Shown: piece by piece, positions 7,076 through 14,899 of the stretch
How the letters are laid out: the number at the start of each line of letters is the position of its first letter
Position numbering within the stretch: position 1 is the stretch's first letter
Source of the DNA: Flagellimonas abyssi
GTDB taxonomy: Bacteria; Bacteroidota; Bacteroidia; Flavobacteriales; Flavobacteriaceae
Direction of reading: 5' to 3'
Assembly (NCBI RefSeq): GCF_019457905.1
Contig: NZ_JAHZSV010000037.1
Coordinates: 1 to 44,882, forward strand
Length of the DNA stretch: 44,882 nucleotides
Made by a program: the position numbers and the translations under genes
The notes under the pieces: model-generated
The model's input: the letters and a program-made list of their open reading frames with translations, nothing else
The model's database searches: none
What the model was told of the DNA's origin: nothing

Positions 7076-7112
7076 CAACACCGGCCTGCCGTGTTGCCCT
7101 CTTGCTTTACCA
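7076..7112 (+). repeat. Hairpin copy B with CTCTTGCTTTAC tail
   Basis: CAACAC pairs with GTGTTG, one C is bulged, GG pairs with CC, the loop is CCTG, and CCCTCTTGCTTTAC follows. The fold equals copy A (4711-4752) although most stem bases differ, which is covariation. GAAAAT precedes both copies. Confidence 0.6.
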
Positions 7113-7322
7113 TACCCACTTAGCCCTGCTAATGAAAATACAATGTTATTCAAATCTGGAATCTAAGTGTATTTTTTGTCATGATCCTTAAAATGATGAA
7201 ATTATTTTAACTCTTTACGGAATTTCAGATTTCTTAATCTATTGAAAATTCTTACATTTAGCTTACCTCCCCCAAAACCTAAAGAGAACTTGTAGAAAAC
7301 TATACTGAACCAAAAATTACAA

Positions 7323-7379
7323 AACTTGGGTATAGCCAGCTATATACCTTTAAAAGTAGGGGGTATAATCAAGTTAGGT
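7323..7379 (+). other. attC-like imperfect hairpin preceding the first cassette
   Basis: AACTTG (7323-7328) pairs with CAAGTT (7370-7375) and TATA words pair inside, leaving mismatches and bulges. It ends in GTTAGGT (7373-7379), which fits the integron core GTTRRRY. The next gene starts with GTG at 7378, practically on the site, as in gene cassettes. Confidence 0.5.
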
Positions 7380-8256
7380 GCAATTAAGAAATACATTGGA
7401 ATTCATTACAAAAGGAACATATTATATCTTAGGTAACGGAATTACGTTCGAAGATGATGAAATTGAAATACTACCATATTTAAAAGTTAGGAAAGTAAAA
7501 GAATTGTCCGTTTTTGAATTAGCAGGTTTAGGGGCCAAAGGTTTTAGCCAGTGGTCTTTGATAGAGCCGTTTTGTTATATGAAAAACAACTTTGAAATTA
7601 TAAGTTCTGAAAACAAATCTACATTTGGATATGATATTCTAAACAGAGCTTGGCTCTTAAACACACTACTTGTTCTTAGAAAGAAAACAAACATTAATTC
7701 CATTGCATTGTTGAATCAATCGTGGAATGATTTAAAGAATGTAAATGACGTAAAAGCTAATCTTTGTGATTATCATATAAAAATGCTCAGAATTGGAGCC
7801 TTGAGTGAATTAAAAGTTGAAAGTGTCGATATCAAATGGATAAAAGACTATTATGAAAATGCTAATACATTGGCTTTTGAAAATGAAAAATTCAGATACT
7901 CTTTGGAAGTAATCAACTCATGGAGATATTGTGTTGATGTTAAGAGTGCAATTGCAATTTTATGGGCAGCAATTGAAAGTATAGTGGACGTTTCAATTGA
8001 AATCAGTTATAGATTATCATTAAGTATTGCATCTCTTTTATGCGAAAGAGGAGACGAACGAATTAAAAAATTTAAGGACATAAAAAAACTATATGGATTA
8101 CGCTCTAAAGTGATTCATGGTTCGAATTTAAAGGAATCTGAAATTGATAAATCATTGGTTGAATCTTTCAAGTTACTTTCTGAGTTAGTAATGTATATGA
8201 TTGAAAACAATAAAATGATAAAATCTTCGGATTTTGAAAATGCAATATTTAAATAA
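7378..8256 (+). CDS. HEPN-domain protein, probable ApeA-like RNase, 292 aa
   Basis: The start is GTG 7378, with an in-frame TAG directly upstream. The N-terminal 170 residues are not recognised. The C-terminal 110 residues are helical (VDVKSAIAILWAAIESIVDV) and end in KKLYGLRSKVIHGSN, which holds the RxxxxH signature of catalytic HEPN ribonucleases (R-S-K-V-I-H). This arrangement is like the ApeA-type HEPN defence proteins. The gene lies between two attC-like hairpins and directly before an AIPR gene, so a phage-defence role is likely. Target RNA and trigger are not deducible. AT-rich compared with the core genes, consistent with transfer. Confidence 0.7.
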   Translation: MQLRNTLEFITKGTYYILGNGITFEDDEIEILPYLKVRKVKELSVFELAGLGAKGFSQWSLIEPFCYMKNNFEIISSENKSTFGYDILNRAWLLNTLLVLRKKTNINSIALLNQSWNDLKNVNDVKANLCDYHIKMLRIGALSELKVESVDIKWIKDYYENANTLAFENEKFRYSLEVINSWRYCVDVKSAIAILWAAIESIVDVSIEISYRLSLSIASLLCERGDERIKKFKDIKKLYGLRSKVIHGSNLKESEIDKSLVESFKLLSELVMYMIENNKMIKSSDFENAIFK

Positions 8257-8261
8257 AAGAA

Positions 8262-8324
8262 CCTAACAAGGTGTCCTATAATGGATACCCTGCGGGATAC
8301 CCACCATACACAGACCGTTGGCGG
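8262..8324 (+). other. attC-like hairpin between HEPN and AIPR genes
   Basis: CTAAC (8263-8267) pairs with GTTGG (8317-8321). GGT, GT and TAT blocks pair through bulges, and ATGG pairs with CCAT around a CCC-TGC-GGG tip. The alternation of short stems and extrahelical bases, with TAAC and GTT at the ends, is the layout of integron attC sites. The right core (GTTGGCG) deviates from GTTRRRY. Confidence 0.5.
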
Positions 8325-8356
8325 TAAATGGCGAAAAGACAAAATAGGAAGACTAA

Positions 8357-10051
8357 ATGGCAACAAATCACCAGATAATAGTCCAAACATTAGTTGAACA
8401 AAAGAAAGAAGAACTATACCCTCAAATTAGTATTAATGACTTCTTTCATATATATGCAACCGAGCAGATATTAAAGGATTACGATTTGAATTATGAAGAA
8501 ATTGAGAAGGGAATTACGGAAGGTGGTGGAGATGGAGGAATTGATGGAATATATACTTTTCTCAACGGGGAATTGATTCAAAGCGTGGATGATATTGTTG
8601 ATGCAAAAAAGAATGCTCTGTTAGAATTAATAGTAGTTCAATCCAAATTCACTAATAGTTTTACAGAGACAGCAATAGAAAAATGTACTTCGTCTGCTAA
8701 CGATTTGTTCGACCTTTCAAAAGACATAGATGCCTTGAGGTCAGTCTACAACGAGCAACTTATTCGAAATGTAAAAATATTTAGAGAACAGTATAAAAAA
8801 ATCATAAGTAAATTTCCTGACTTGAGCATACAATACAACTATTGCTCAAAAGGAATTGAGATTCACCCTAACACTACGAGGAAAGTCGATTTTTTAGAAA
8901 ATACCTTTAAAGAATTGTATTCCGATTCTAAGTTTAGTTTCGAATTCATTACTGCTCAGAAACTATTGGAGATTTCAAGAAAGGAACAAACCAGAGTTAA
9001 ACAACTTTCTTTGAATGACAATCCAATTTCTACGACGGATGAAGGATATATTGCAATTGCATCAATCAAATCATATTTTGATTTCATCACAAGTGAAGAT
9101 AAGCGAATTTTAAAGTATTTTTTTGATGCTAATGTGAGAGATTATCAGGGAACTGTTGAGGTAAATAAGGGTATCAAAGAAACCTTAGAGAACCCAGGAG
9201 ATGAAGACTTTTGGTGGCTCAATAATGGAATAACAATAACTGTAAGTAAAGCCTCTCTATCTGGAAAAACTTTAACAATTGAAGACCCACAAATAGTTAA
9301 TGGACTCCAAACCTCTTTCGAAATCTTTAATTTTTTTCGAACACATCCGGAATCAGAGGATTCAAGAAATGTGCTCATTAGAGTAATCACAACTAAATCT
9401 GAAAGAAGCAGATTGAAAGTCATCCGAGCTACAAATAGCCAGACAAAAGTTCCCTTGGCATCACTTAGAGCTACTGAATCTATTCATCGCGATTTGGAAG
9501 ATTATCTATTAACAGAAGGTTTTTTCTACGACAGAAGGAAGAACTACTACAAGAACAATGGAAAACCTATCAACAGCATAGTAAGTATCTCTTATTTGGG
9601 CCAAGCAATAATGGCCATTGTTTTACAGGAGCCCGATTATGCTCGAGCAAGACCTTCCTCACTTCTTAAGAATGACAACGACTATAAGCGCGTATTCACT
9701 GATGCATACCCTATCAAGCTTTATGCAAATTGCATTAAAATCCAAAAGGAAACTGAAACAAGATTGAAAACTCATCCAAACTCATTCTCAACGTCTCAAT
9801 TGGGGGATATGAAATACCATGTCGCCCTATACATTACTTGTTTAGCTCTTAATAATGAATCCCCTACTCCAAAGGAAATAGAAGAACTTGATTTGTCAGC
9901 TCTTACTGACCAAGATTGGATAAATGCTATTGATGAAGTCAATGTTCTTTATGACTCACTCGGTGGTACAAATGCAGTAGCTAAAGGGAAAGAGCTGATA
10001 ACTGAACTAAAGGAACTAATGAAAGAAAAAATAACTGCCGCCAATAACTAA
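8357..10051 (+). CDS. AIPR-family abortive infection protein, 564 aa
   Basis: The central domain (about residues 230-420) carries AIPR signatures: DEDFWWLNNGITI, then PQIVNGLQTSFEIF, then KVIRATNSQTKVPLASLRA, then FFYDRRKNYY. The N-terminal region (about residues 55-100) has GGGDGGIDGIY followed by LELIVVQSKF, which reads like a D-x(n)-Q-x-K active site of the PD-(D/E)xK nuclease superfamily. Together this suggests a nuclease-type effector acting in abortive infection; AIPR proteins are linked to phage resistance by family knowledge. The start is ATG 8357 with a purine-rich AGGAAGA before it. It forms its own cassette between attC-like sites at 8262 and 10057, so its pairing with the HEPN gene may be physical rather than operonic. 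Confidence 0.85.
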   Translation: MATNHQIIVQTLVEQKKEELYPQISINDFFHIYATEQILKDYDLNYEEIEKGITEGGGDGGIDGIYTFLNGELIQSVDDIVDAKKNALLELIVVQSKFTNSFTETAIEKCTSSANDLFDLSKDIDALRSVYNEQLIRNVKIFREQYKKIISKFPDLSIQYNYCSKGIEIHPNTTRKVDFLENTFKELYSDSKFSFEFITAQKLLEISRKEQTRVKQLSLNDNPISTTDEGYIAIASIKSYFDFITSEDKRILKYFFDANVRDYQGTVEVNKGIKETLENPGDEDFWWLNNGITITVSKASLSGKTLTIEDPQIVNGLQTSFEIFNFFRTHPESEDSRNVLIRVITTKSERSRLKVIRATNSQTKVPLASLRATESIHRDLEDYLLTEGFFYDRRKNYYKNNGKPINSIVSISYLGQAIMAIVLQEPDYARARPSSLLKNDNDYKRVFTDAYPIKLYANCIKIQKETETRLKTHPNSFSTSQLGDMKYHVALYITCLALNNESPTPKEIEELDLSALTDQDWINAIDEVNVLYDSLGGTNAVAKGKELITELKELMKEKITAANN

Positions 10052-10056
10052 AAAAT

Positions 10057-10103
10057 CATAACAGCCCTTCAGGACAGAATCACTTTTTGGCCTGGCCGTT
10101 ATG
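10057..10103 (+). other. attC-like hairpin after the AIPR gene
   Basis: CATAACAGCC (10057-10066) pairs with GGCCGTTATG (10094-10103) with one mismatch. AGG pairs further in with CCT across a bulge on one side. It is 47 nt long, begins 5 nt after the AIPR stop, and ends 18 nt before the next start codon. The asymmetrical bulge and TAAC/GTTA ends resemble attC. Confidence 0.55.
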
Positions 10104-10121
10104 CCCAATTAAATACTTATA

Positions 10122-10325
10122 ATGAAAAATCTAGAAGCTTTAAAAAAATGGACTGACACAATAATTAAGATTGGACCTTATGTTATTGTTTTTGAAGTAA
10201 TTATTGGTGCAGTTATGGCTATAGCTTCAAGTCAAGTAAAGGCGGTTGATTCGTTGTGGTTCGGAATTTTAATTTTTTCTATAGTAGTTTTTGCAGCACT
10301 TAATATCCTCAAATATGTTAATTAG
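10122..10325 (+). CDS. Small two-TM membrane protein, 67 aa; possible N-terminal part of a split gene
   Basis: After 15 polar residues come two membrane segments, about residues 19-37 (YVIVFEVIIGAVMAIASS) and 45-63 (LWFGILIFSIVVFAALNIL). It ends at TAG (10323-10325). The reading frame stays open in the same phase for 241 codons after this TAG with no ATG start near it. The small protein may therefore be the N-terminal anchor of a longer protein interrupted by an amber codon, or a complete small membrane protein by itself. Confidence 0.55.
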   Translation: MKNLEALKKWTDTIIKIGPYVIVFEVIIGAVMAIASSQVKAVDSLWFGILIFSIVVFAALNILKYVN

Positions 10326-11051
10326 AAAAACTTTCCAAAACTTTTAATTGAGAATTTAGAGAATGAGATTAACAAAGAAAATATTTCGAAAAGTTTTGCT
10401 CGAAAATCATTAATAAATGATGCTATTGCTTCTACCCTAGTTGGATTGAATGACCAAACTTGTAAATTAACCAATCAGGCTGACCCATATTACGCATCGG
10501 AAGAGGTGATTACAAATCGAATGTGTGAAAAGGATATTGAAGATGGAATTTTTAATTTGTTGAGTCCATTGATAAACAATCTTCATCTTGTTTTAGAAAG
10601 CTTTGATTCAAAATATACAATTGCGACCTACTTAAAAGATATTGCTAGTGAAACTCCCGAACAAGATGAAATTGAGTATAATACTGGCATCTTTGTTTTA
10701 AAAGATGACCTAAATATCCGGGAAAGTCTGGATCAAGACCTTTTAGAAAGAAATGATTTAAAATCTGAAAAACAGGAAATACAGAATATTCTTAGGCTTT
10801 CCTTAAACAATAATCGCTTTGAAAAAGGAAAATTTCAAATAGAAGAAGAGGATTTTCATTTACTATCTTCAACAATACCGATTGTATGTGATGATGAACA
10901 TCCAGATGGATTATTTATAGTAATTGGAAGAGACTTAAAAAGCATTCCAAATGATACTGAAGAAATTTTCAGAATTTTCAATAGGGTACTAGCTAATTGG
11001 ATTTCTAAATATAATGAATGTGTTTATAGTCGAATTAGTAACAAAGAATAA
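10326..11051 (+). pseudogene. In-frame continuation after amber stop, acidic soluble domain
   Basis: Same frame as the 67-aa membrane protein, open for 241 codons. The first possible start is TTG at 10446 (201 aa), without a clear ribosome site. The segment before it (KLLIENLENEINKENISKSF) already looks protein-like. The C-terminal 110 residues (FHLLSSTIPIVCDDEHPDGLFIVIGRDL) have a GAF-like look: strand, PIV, then GLFIVI. Together with 10122-10325 this would be a 309-aa protein with an N-terminal membrane anchor and a cytosolic sensor-like domain. Broken gene, read-through, sequencing error or TTG-initiated separate gene are all possible. Confidence 0.5.
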
Positions 11052-11176
11052 TAGGGCGAAACAATGCTAAAAAATAGGCGAATTAGTATTAAAATCAAAG
11101 AGGTTGGATCATCTCAAACTTTGTGCTTAACTGAGAGTTTAGTACTTCAAAATCGCTTACTTTTCAAATAATAAAC

Positions 11177-11186
11177 GTTAGCAAAC
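11177..11186 (+). repeat. Left inverted repeat GTTAGCAAAC of the secreted-protein cassette
   Basis: An exact 10-bp inverted partner of GTTTGCTAAC at 11718-11727. The two flank one gene symmetrically, as attC core ends flank a cassette. Preceding DNA (11052-11176) has only a 35-codon reading (11064-11171) with no recognised product. Confidence 0.5.
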
Positions 11187-11196
11187 ATTTAAACTC

Positions 11197-11706
11197 ATGA
11201 AATATTCCTTAATAATTACCTTGTTATTTGCCTTTTTTCAATCATTCTCACAACAAGATTATTTAAACAATGACGGGACAATTTCAAATTATGCAAAAAG
11301 ACAACTATTTGTGAATGCCTTAAACAATAATTCCGCAAAAAATATACGCTATGAAATCGAACAGAATGATTTATTTATTATTACGGCAAAGGATTGTGGT
11401 GAAGAAAAGTATGCTCCTGAGAAAATGCAGAAATTTGCCATGCTATCTTCATTTGATCAATTAAAAGAGATGATTTCAATTTTAGAAAACAATGGAGGAT
11501 ATGATATCTATAGCGAATTAGGCATTGAAAATATAGTATTCAAAACCAACACTATATGCATGCAAACCACAAGAAGATATCATTTTAAATTTAGTTTAGG
11601 AGAATTGCGAGCATTTCCAGAATATATGGACATCAAAGAGCTTTTTGAATATATTACAGTTACCAAGAAAAACGAGAATATCATTTTGGTGAAAAATGAA
11701 TTATAA
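11197..11706 (+). CDS. Secreted hypothetical protein, 169 aa
   Basis: A Sec signal peptide is visible at residues 1-18 (MKYSLIITLLFAFFQSFS, cleavage before QQDY). The mature part is soluble, with two cysteines (DCGEEKYAP and TICMQTT) that could form a disulfide in the periplasm. No family recognised. The gene is framed by a perfect 10-bp inverted repeat, so it is likely a single mobile cassette. It reads toward the initiator tRNA gene, which is on the opposite strand. Confidence 0.7.
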   Translation: MKYSLIITLLFAFFQSFSQQDYLNNDGTISNYAKRQLFVNALNNNSAKNIRYEIEQNDLFIITAKDCGEEKYAPEKMQKFAMLSSFDQLKEMISILENNGGYDIYSELGIENIVFKTNTICMQTTRRYHFKFSLGELRAFPEYMDIKELFEYITVTKKNENIILVKNEL

Positions 11707-11717
11707 CACTTTAAAAC

Positions 11718-11727
11718 GTTTGCTAAC
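11718..11727 (+). repeat. Right inverted repeat GTTTGCTAAC
   Basis: Partner of 11177-11186, starting 12 nt after the stop codon. It contains GCTAAC, the attC-like left core, followed by AACC. Confidence 0.5.
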
Positions 11728-11769
11728 AACCAGGGTTTGTATTTAATTTCTTCCTTAGAAATGCATATT

Positions 11770-11837
11770 GCACCAAAAAAACGTTAAATTTTTTGTGCCA
11801 AAATAAAAAAGTTTGGATTCTGTACCTATTCTGTACC
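11770..11837. other. Hairpin plus TTCTGTACC direct repeat beside tRNA terminator
   Basis: GCAC(C)AAAAAA (11770-11780) pairs with TTTTTTGTGC (11789-11798) with one bulged C and an AACGTTAA-type loop. Next, TTCTGTACC appears twice (11818-11826 and 11829-11837). This lies on the accessory side of the tRNA and could be an attachment or integrase-binding remnant. No integrase gene is present to confirm it. Confidence 0.4.
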
Positions 11838-11842
11838 CATGG

Positions 11843-11878
11843 CAAAAAAGAAAGGCCCCCGATTTCTCGGAGGCCTTT
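11843..11878 (-). terminator. Intrinsic terminator of the initiator tRNA
   Basis: AAAGGCC (11851-11857) pairs with GGCCTTT (11872-11878), with an inner CCGA/TCGG stem. On the minus strand the hairpin is followed by CTTTTTTG. It lies 10 nt beyond the tRNA 3' end. Confidence 0.75.
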
Positions 11879-11888
11879 CCTGCTCTAG

Positions 11889-11961
<73 letters not shown>

Positions 11962-12075
11962 ATGTGGACGGCAAATATACAACCCTTTTTTTATCATTTC
12001 CAAACTTAAACCTAATATTCCTTTTTACTTAACGTCTATCCCGCTCAAAATCCATAAATTGGCCGTTTTTACCTT

Positions 12076-13440
12076 ATGGACGCAATCAACGATTTTATAT
12101 CTTCACTTTTGCCATATACCGAGTGGCCTATGTTCATTCTGCTTATTGGTGGCGGGCTCTTTCTGGCTTTTTACTCCAAATTTGCACCCTTCCGCCATTT
12201 TGGTCATGCCATTGCCGTGGTCTCGGGAAAGTACGATGACAAGAATGCAAAAGGAGATGTAAGTTCGTTTCAAGCATTATCGGCAGCAGTAGCGGCAACG
12301 GTAGGATTGGGAAACATATCAGGAGTGGCCATTGCCATTCATGATGGTGGACCGGGCGTTGTCTTCTGGATTTGGATGACCGCACTCTTGGGCATGGGCA
12401 TCAAATTTTATTCAGGGAGCTTGGCCATTATGTACCGTGGAACAGATTCTGATGGACATATGCAAGGAGGGCCCATGTTTTATATTACACAAGGAATGGG
12501 GAAATGGGCAAAACCCATGGCCATATTTTTTAGTATTTGTGGATTGTTTGGTTTTTTGGGGGTGTTTACAGCCAATCAATTTACCGAGGCCTTTATGGGG
12601 GTAGTGCAACCGCACGAGACCCTTTTGGCCACTAGTGAATACAATTGGAAATTGGGAATAGGCTTTTTTCTGGCTATCATCACATCTATCGTAATTTTTG
12701 GCGGACTGAACAAAATTGCCAAAGTAGCTTCTGCCATTGTGCCTTTTATGGTGGGAATTTATCTGTTGGCGGTCATTTTTGTGATGGCTAGCCATGCAGG
12801 GGAAGTTTGGCCTGCCCTTAAAATGATTTTGGTCGAAGCATGGAACTTCGATACCGCCGTTACCGGCGGATTCTGGGGCCTCGTAATCGTGGGAGTCCGT
12901 AGGGCCATGTTCTCCAACGAAGCTGGTCTTGGTAGTGCACCCATGTACCACGGGCAGTCCCGAAACGACGAACCCGCAAAAGAAGGCCTCGTTGCCATGT
13001 TGGGTCCATTTATAGATACCATTTTAGTATGTACCTTTACCGCGGTGGTCATTATTTTGAGTGGAGCTTATCTTGAGGATGGCAGTGGGATAACCATGAC
13101 GATGTCCGCCTTTGAAACTACGTTGTACGGAATCGGGGATGTGCTCTTGATGGTTATCGTAGCAGCTTTTGCATTGTCGACCCTATTTACGTATTCGTAT
13201 TATGGTGTGAAAAGTTTGTCATTTTTGACGAATGCCAAAATCGGAAAGTGGTACAATGTATTTTTTATAGTGATGATTGTTTTTGCCGCAGTGGCATCAT
13301 TGAAATTGGTAAAAAACTTGATTGACCTATCATATGCATTGATGGTCATTCCAAATATGATCGCTGTGTTGTACCTTTCACCAAAGGTGAACACAGCATC
13401 CAAACAATATTTTGAAAAAAGAAAGAACGGTGACGCATAA
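12076..13440 (+). CDS. Alanine/glycine:cation symporter (AGCS family), 454 aa
   Basis: An inner-membrane sodium- or proton-coupled amino acid uptake protein. Family motifs seen: SAAVAATVGLGNISGVA near residue 70, GPGVVFWIWMTALLGM near 95, and RRAMFSNEAGLGSAPMYH near 280. About ten or eleven hydrophobic segments span the chain, and length fits the family (450-550 aa). Start is ATG 12076. It is the first gene on the core side of the tRNA. Its last 11 bp overlap the GTG start of era, so both are probably in one transcript. The substrate (alanine, glycine or serine) cannot be decided from sequence. Confidence 0.9.
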   Translation: MDAINDFISSLLPYTEWPMFILLIGGGLFLAFYSKFAPFRHFGHAIAVVSGKYDDKNAKGDVSSFQALSAAVAATVGLGNISGVAIAIHDGGPGVVFWIWMTALLGMGIKFYSGSLAIMYRGTDSDGHMQGGPMFYITQGMGKWAKPMAIFFSICGLFGFLGVFTANQFTEAFMGVVQPHETLLATSEYNWKLGIGFFLAIITSIVIFGGLNKIAKVASAIVPFMVGIYLLAVIFVMASHAGEVWPALKMILVEAWNFDTAVTGGFWGLVIVGVRRAMFSNEAGLGSAPMYHGQSRNDEPAKEGLVAMLGPFIDTILVCTFTAVVIILSGAYLEDGSGITMTMSAFETTLYGIGDVLLMVIVAAFALSTLFTYSYYGVKSLSFLTNAKIGKWYNVFFIVMIVFAAVASLKLVKNLIDLSYALMVIPNMIAVLYLSPKVNTASKQYFEKRKNGDA

Positions 13441-14311
13441 AGCAGGATTTGTAAATATTATAGGGAATCCCAATGTGGGCAAGTCTACATTGATGAATGC
13501 CTTTGTTGGGGAGAAACTGTCCATTATCACCTCCAAGGCTCAGACCACGCGTCATCGTATTTTGGGGATTGTCAACGGAGATGATTTCCAAGTGATTTTG
13601 TCCGATACCCCAGGCATCATCAAACCGGCCTATGAGCTGCAAACCTCTATGATGGATTTCGTTAAATCCGCCTTCGAGGATGCTGATGTGCTGCTCTATA
13701 TGGTTGAAATAGGAGAGAAAGCGCTCAAAGACGAAAATTTCTTCAAAAAATTGCAGAACAGCAAAATCCCAGTCTTGCTCCTTCTCAACAAAATTGATAA
13801 ATCCGACCAACAAATATTGGAAGAGCAGATGCAGTATTGGCAGGAACAATTGCCCAGCGCAGAAATTCATCCCATATCCGCTTTGGAAAACTTTAATGTT
13901 ACCGAAGTATTCAATCGTATTTTGGAACTTTTGCCCGAAGCACCGCCGTATTATCCCAAGGATCAAATGACGGACAAACCAGAGCGTTTTTTCGTGAACG
14001 AGACCATCCGTGAGAAAATCTTACTTCACTATAAAAAGGAGATTCCCTATTCAGTAGAGGTGGAGACCGAGGAGTTTTTGGAAGATGAAGATATTATCCG
14101 AATCCGTTCAGTAATTATGGTGGAACGCGATACCCAAAAAGGAATTATTATTGGGCATAAGGGTGCCGCCATTAAAAAAGTAGGGGTGGAAGCCAGAAAA
14201 GACCTCGAAAAGTTTTTTGCCAAACAAGTTCATATCGAACTATATGTAAAAGTGAACAAGAACTGGCGAAGCAGCTCCCAGCAGCTTAGGAGATTTGGGT
14301 ACAATGGCTAG
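13430..14311 (+). CDS. era: GTPase Era, 293 aa
   Basis: An essential GTPase that binds 16S rRNA near its 3' end during 30S maturation. Motifs: G1 GNPNVGKS (residues 12-19), G2/switch I QTTRHRI, G3 DTPG near 60, G4 NKID near 118, and G5 region SALE. A C-terminal KH domain is shown by GIIIGHKGAAIKKVG near residue 240. The frame extends back to TTG 13412, but GTG 13430 gives the usual N-terminus MTHKAGFVNIIG and has a purine-rich site (AAAGAA) before it; it overlaps the symporter stop by 11 bp. Length is typical. Confidence 0.97.
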   Translation: MTHKAGFVNIIGNPNVGKSTLMNAFVGEKLSIITSKAQTTRHRILGIVNGDDFQVILSDTPGIIKPAYELQTSMMDFVKSAFEDADVLLYMVEIGEKALKDENFFKKLQNSKIPVLLLLNKIDKSDQQILEEQMQYWQEQLPSAEIHPISALENFNVTEVFNRILELLPEAPPYYPKDQMTDKPERFFVNETIREKILLHYKKEIPYSVEVETEEFLEDEDIIRIRSVIMVERDTQKGIIIGHKGAAIKKVGVEARKDLEKFFAKQVHIELYVKVNKNWRSSSQQLRRFGYNG

Positions 14312-14823
14312 GCATCGCTATTGATTCGTTCAAAAGGGGCGATGGTATTCCGGACAAATTGTTTCAACTGCTCCATTTGGTCTTTTCCTTTCGATTTTCC
14401 CAAACGGCCGAAGGCATAGAGGGCAAACCAAATCACTACTAATAAGAACATGCCCACCAACCAGAAGGTAACATCCTTGCCCAAAGAATAATTGGAATAG
14501 GCAAAAATTCCCATGATGATAAAAATGGTGCCTACACCAAAATGCAGGAACATAAAAAAGGTCCAAAGCGTGGGATTGGGGCCAAAAACGCCACGAATAT
14601 TGCTGACACCTTCCTCGAACGACGACAGTTCCAAATGAAGTTGGGGTGTCCAAAAGGTAGTTTCCGCCTTTCTGAACTTGACAAAAATATGTTCATCCAG
14701 TCTTTTGATTAATAAGGAATCAGCCGAAGCCGCATCAAAAATGGATTCCAATTGTTCTAAATTTACTCTTAGGGACACGCCAAAACGGGGCCGTAAAACT
14801 ATCTCGTTGGTCAAGTCGCTCAT
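14308..14823 (-). CDS. Hypothetical two-TM membrane protein, 171 aa
   Basis: The soluble N-terminal half (residues 1-85) is followed by two membrane segments at about 90-113 (LWTFFMFLHFGVGTIFIIMGIF) and 120-142 (FWLVGMFLLVVIWFALYAFG), and a charged tail. Another ATG six nt upstream (14827-14829) is possible. It is convergent with era and overlaps its end by 4 bp; it is divergent from der. I do not recognise the family. Placed between two core GTPases, it is likely a lineage-conserved membrane protein. Confidence 0.7.
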   Translation of the reverse strand: MSDLTNEIVLRPRFGVSLRVNLEQLESIFDAASADSLLIKRLDEHIFVKFRKAETTFWTPQLHLELSSFEEGVSNIRGVFGPNPTLWTFFMFLHFGVGTIFIIMGIFAYSNYSLGKDVTFWLVGMFLLVVIWFALYAFGRLGKSKGKDQMEQLKQFVRNTIAPFERINSDA

Positions 14824-14875
14824 AATCATTTGAAAATGATGAAAAAAGGTATCATTTTTTATTCATAATAAATGG

Positions 14876-14883
14876 TATTTTTG
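14876..14883 (+). promoter_or_regulatory. TATTTTTG -7 box of der
   Basis: An exact TAnnTTTG match, 16 bp upstream of the der ATG. A -33 TTTG at correct spacing is not clear (TTTT only). Confidence 0.4.
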
Positions 14884-14899
14884 CCAAAAATTAAACCTA

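Larger units (their letters stand above)
6790..7322. other. Intergenic region with palindromic words and hairpin copy B
   Basis: No credible gene. It contains ATTTGCCGCAAAT twice (6937-6949 and 6979-6991), hairpin copy B (7076-7112), and AT-rich sequence up to the first attC-like site. A 75-aa minus-strand reading (6926-7153) is produced by these repeats and is probably not a gene. Confidence 0.5.

Noticed and set aside
6926..7153. 75-aa minus-strand ORF
   Set aside because: Its sequence is the translation of hairpin copy B and of the two ATTTGCCGCAAAT words. I consider it a repeat by-product, not a gene.
11064..11171. 35-aa ORF before the secreted-protein cassette
   Set aside because: Too short, no ribosome-binding site, no recognisable motif. 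It may be a remnant but cannot be supported.
12143..12951. Minus-strand ORFs across the AGCS symporter
   Set aside because: They lie opposite a clear conserved gene with complete family motifs. Their composition (His/Pro/Cys-rich) is typical of antisense readings.
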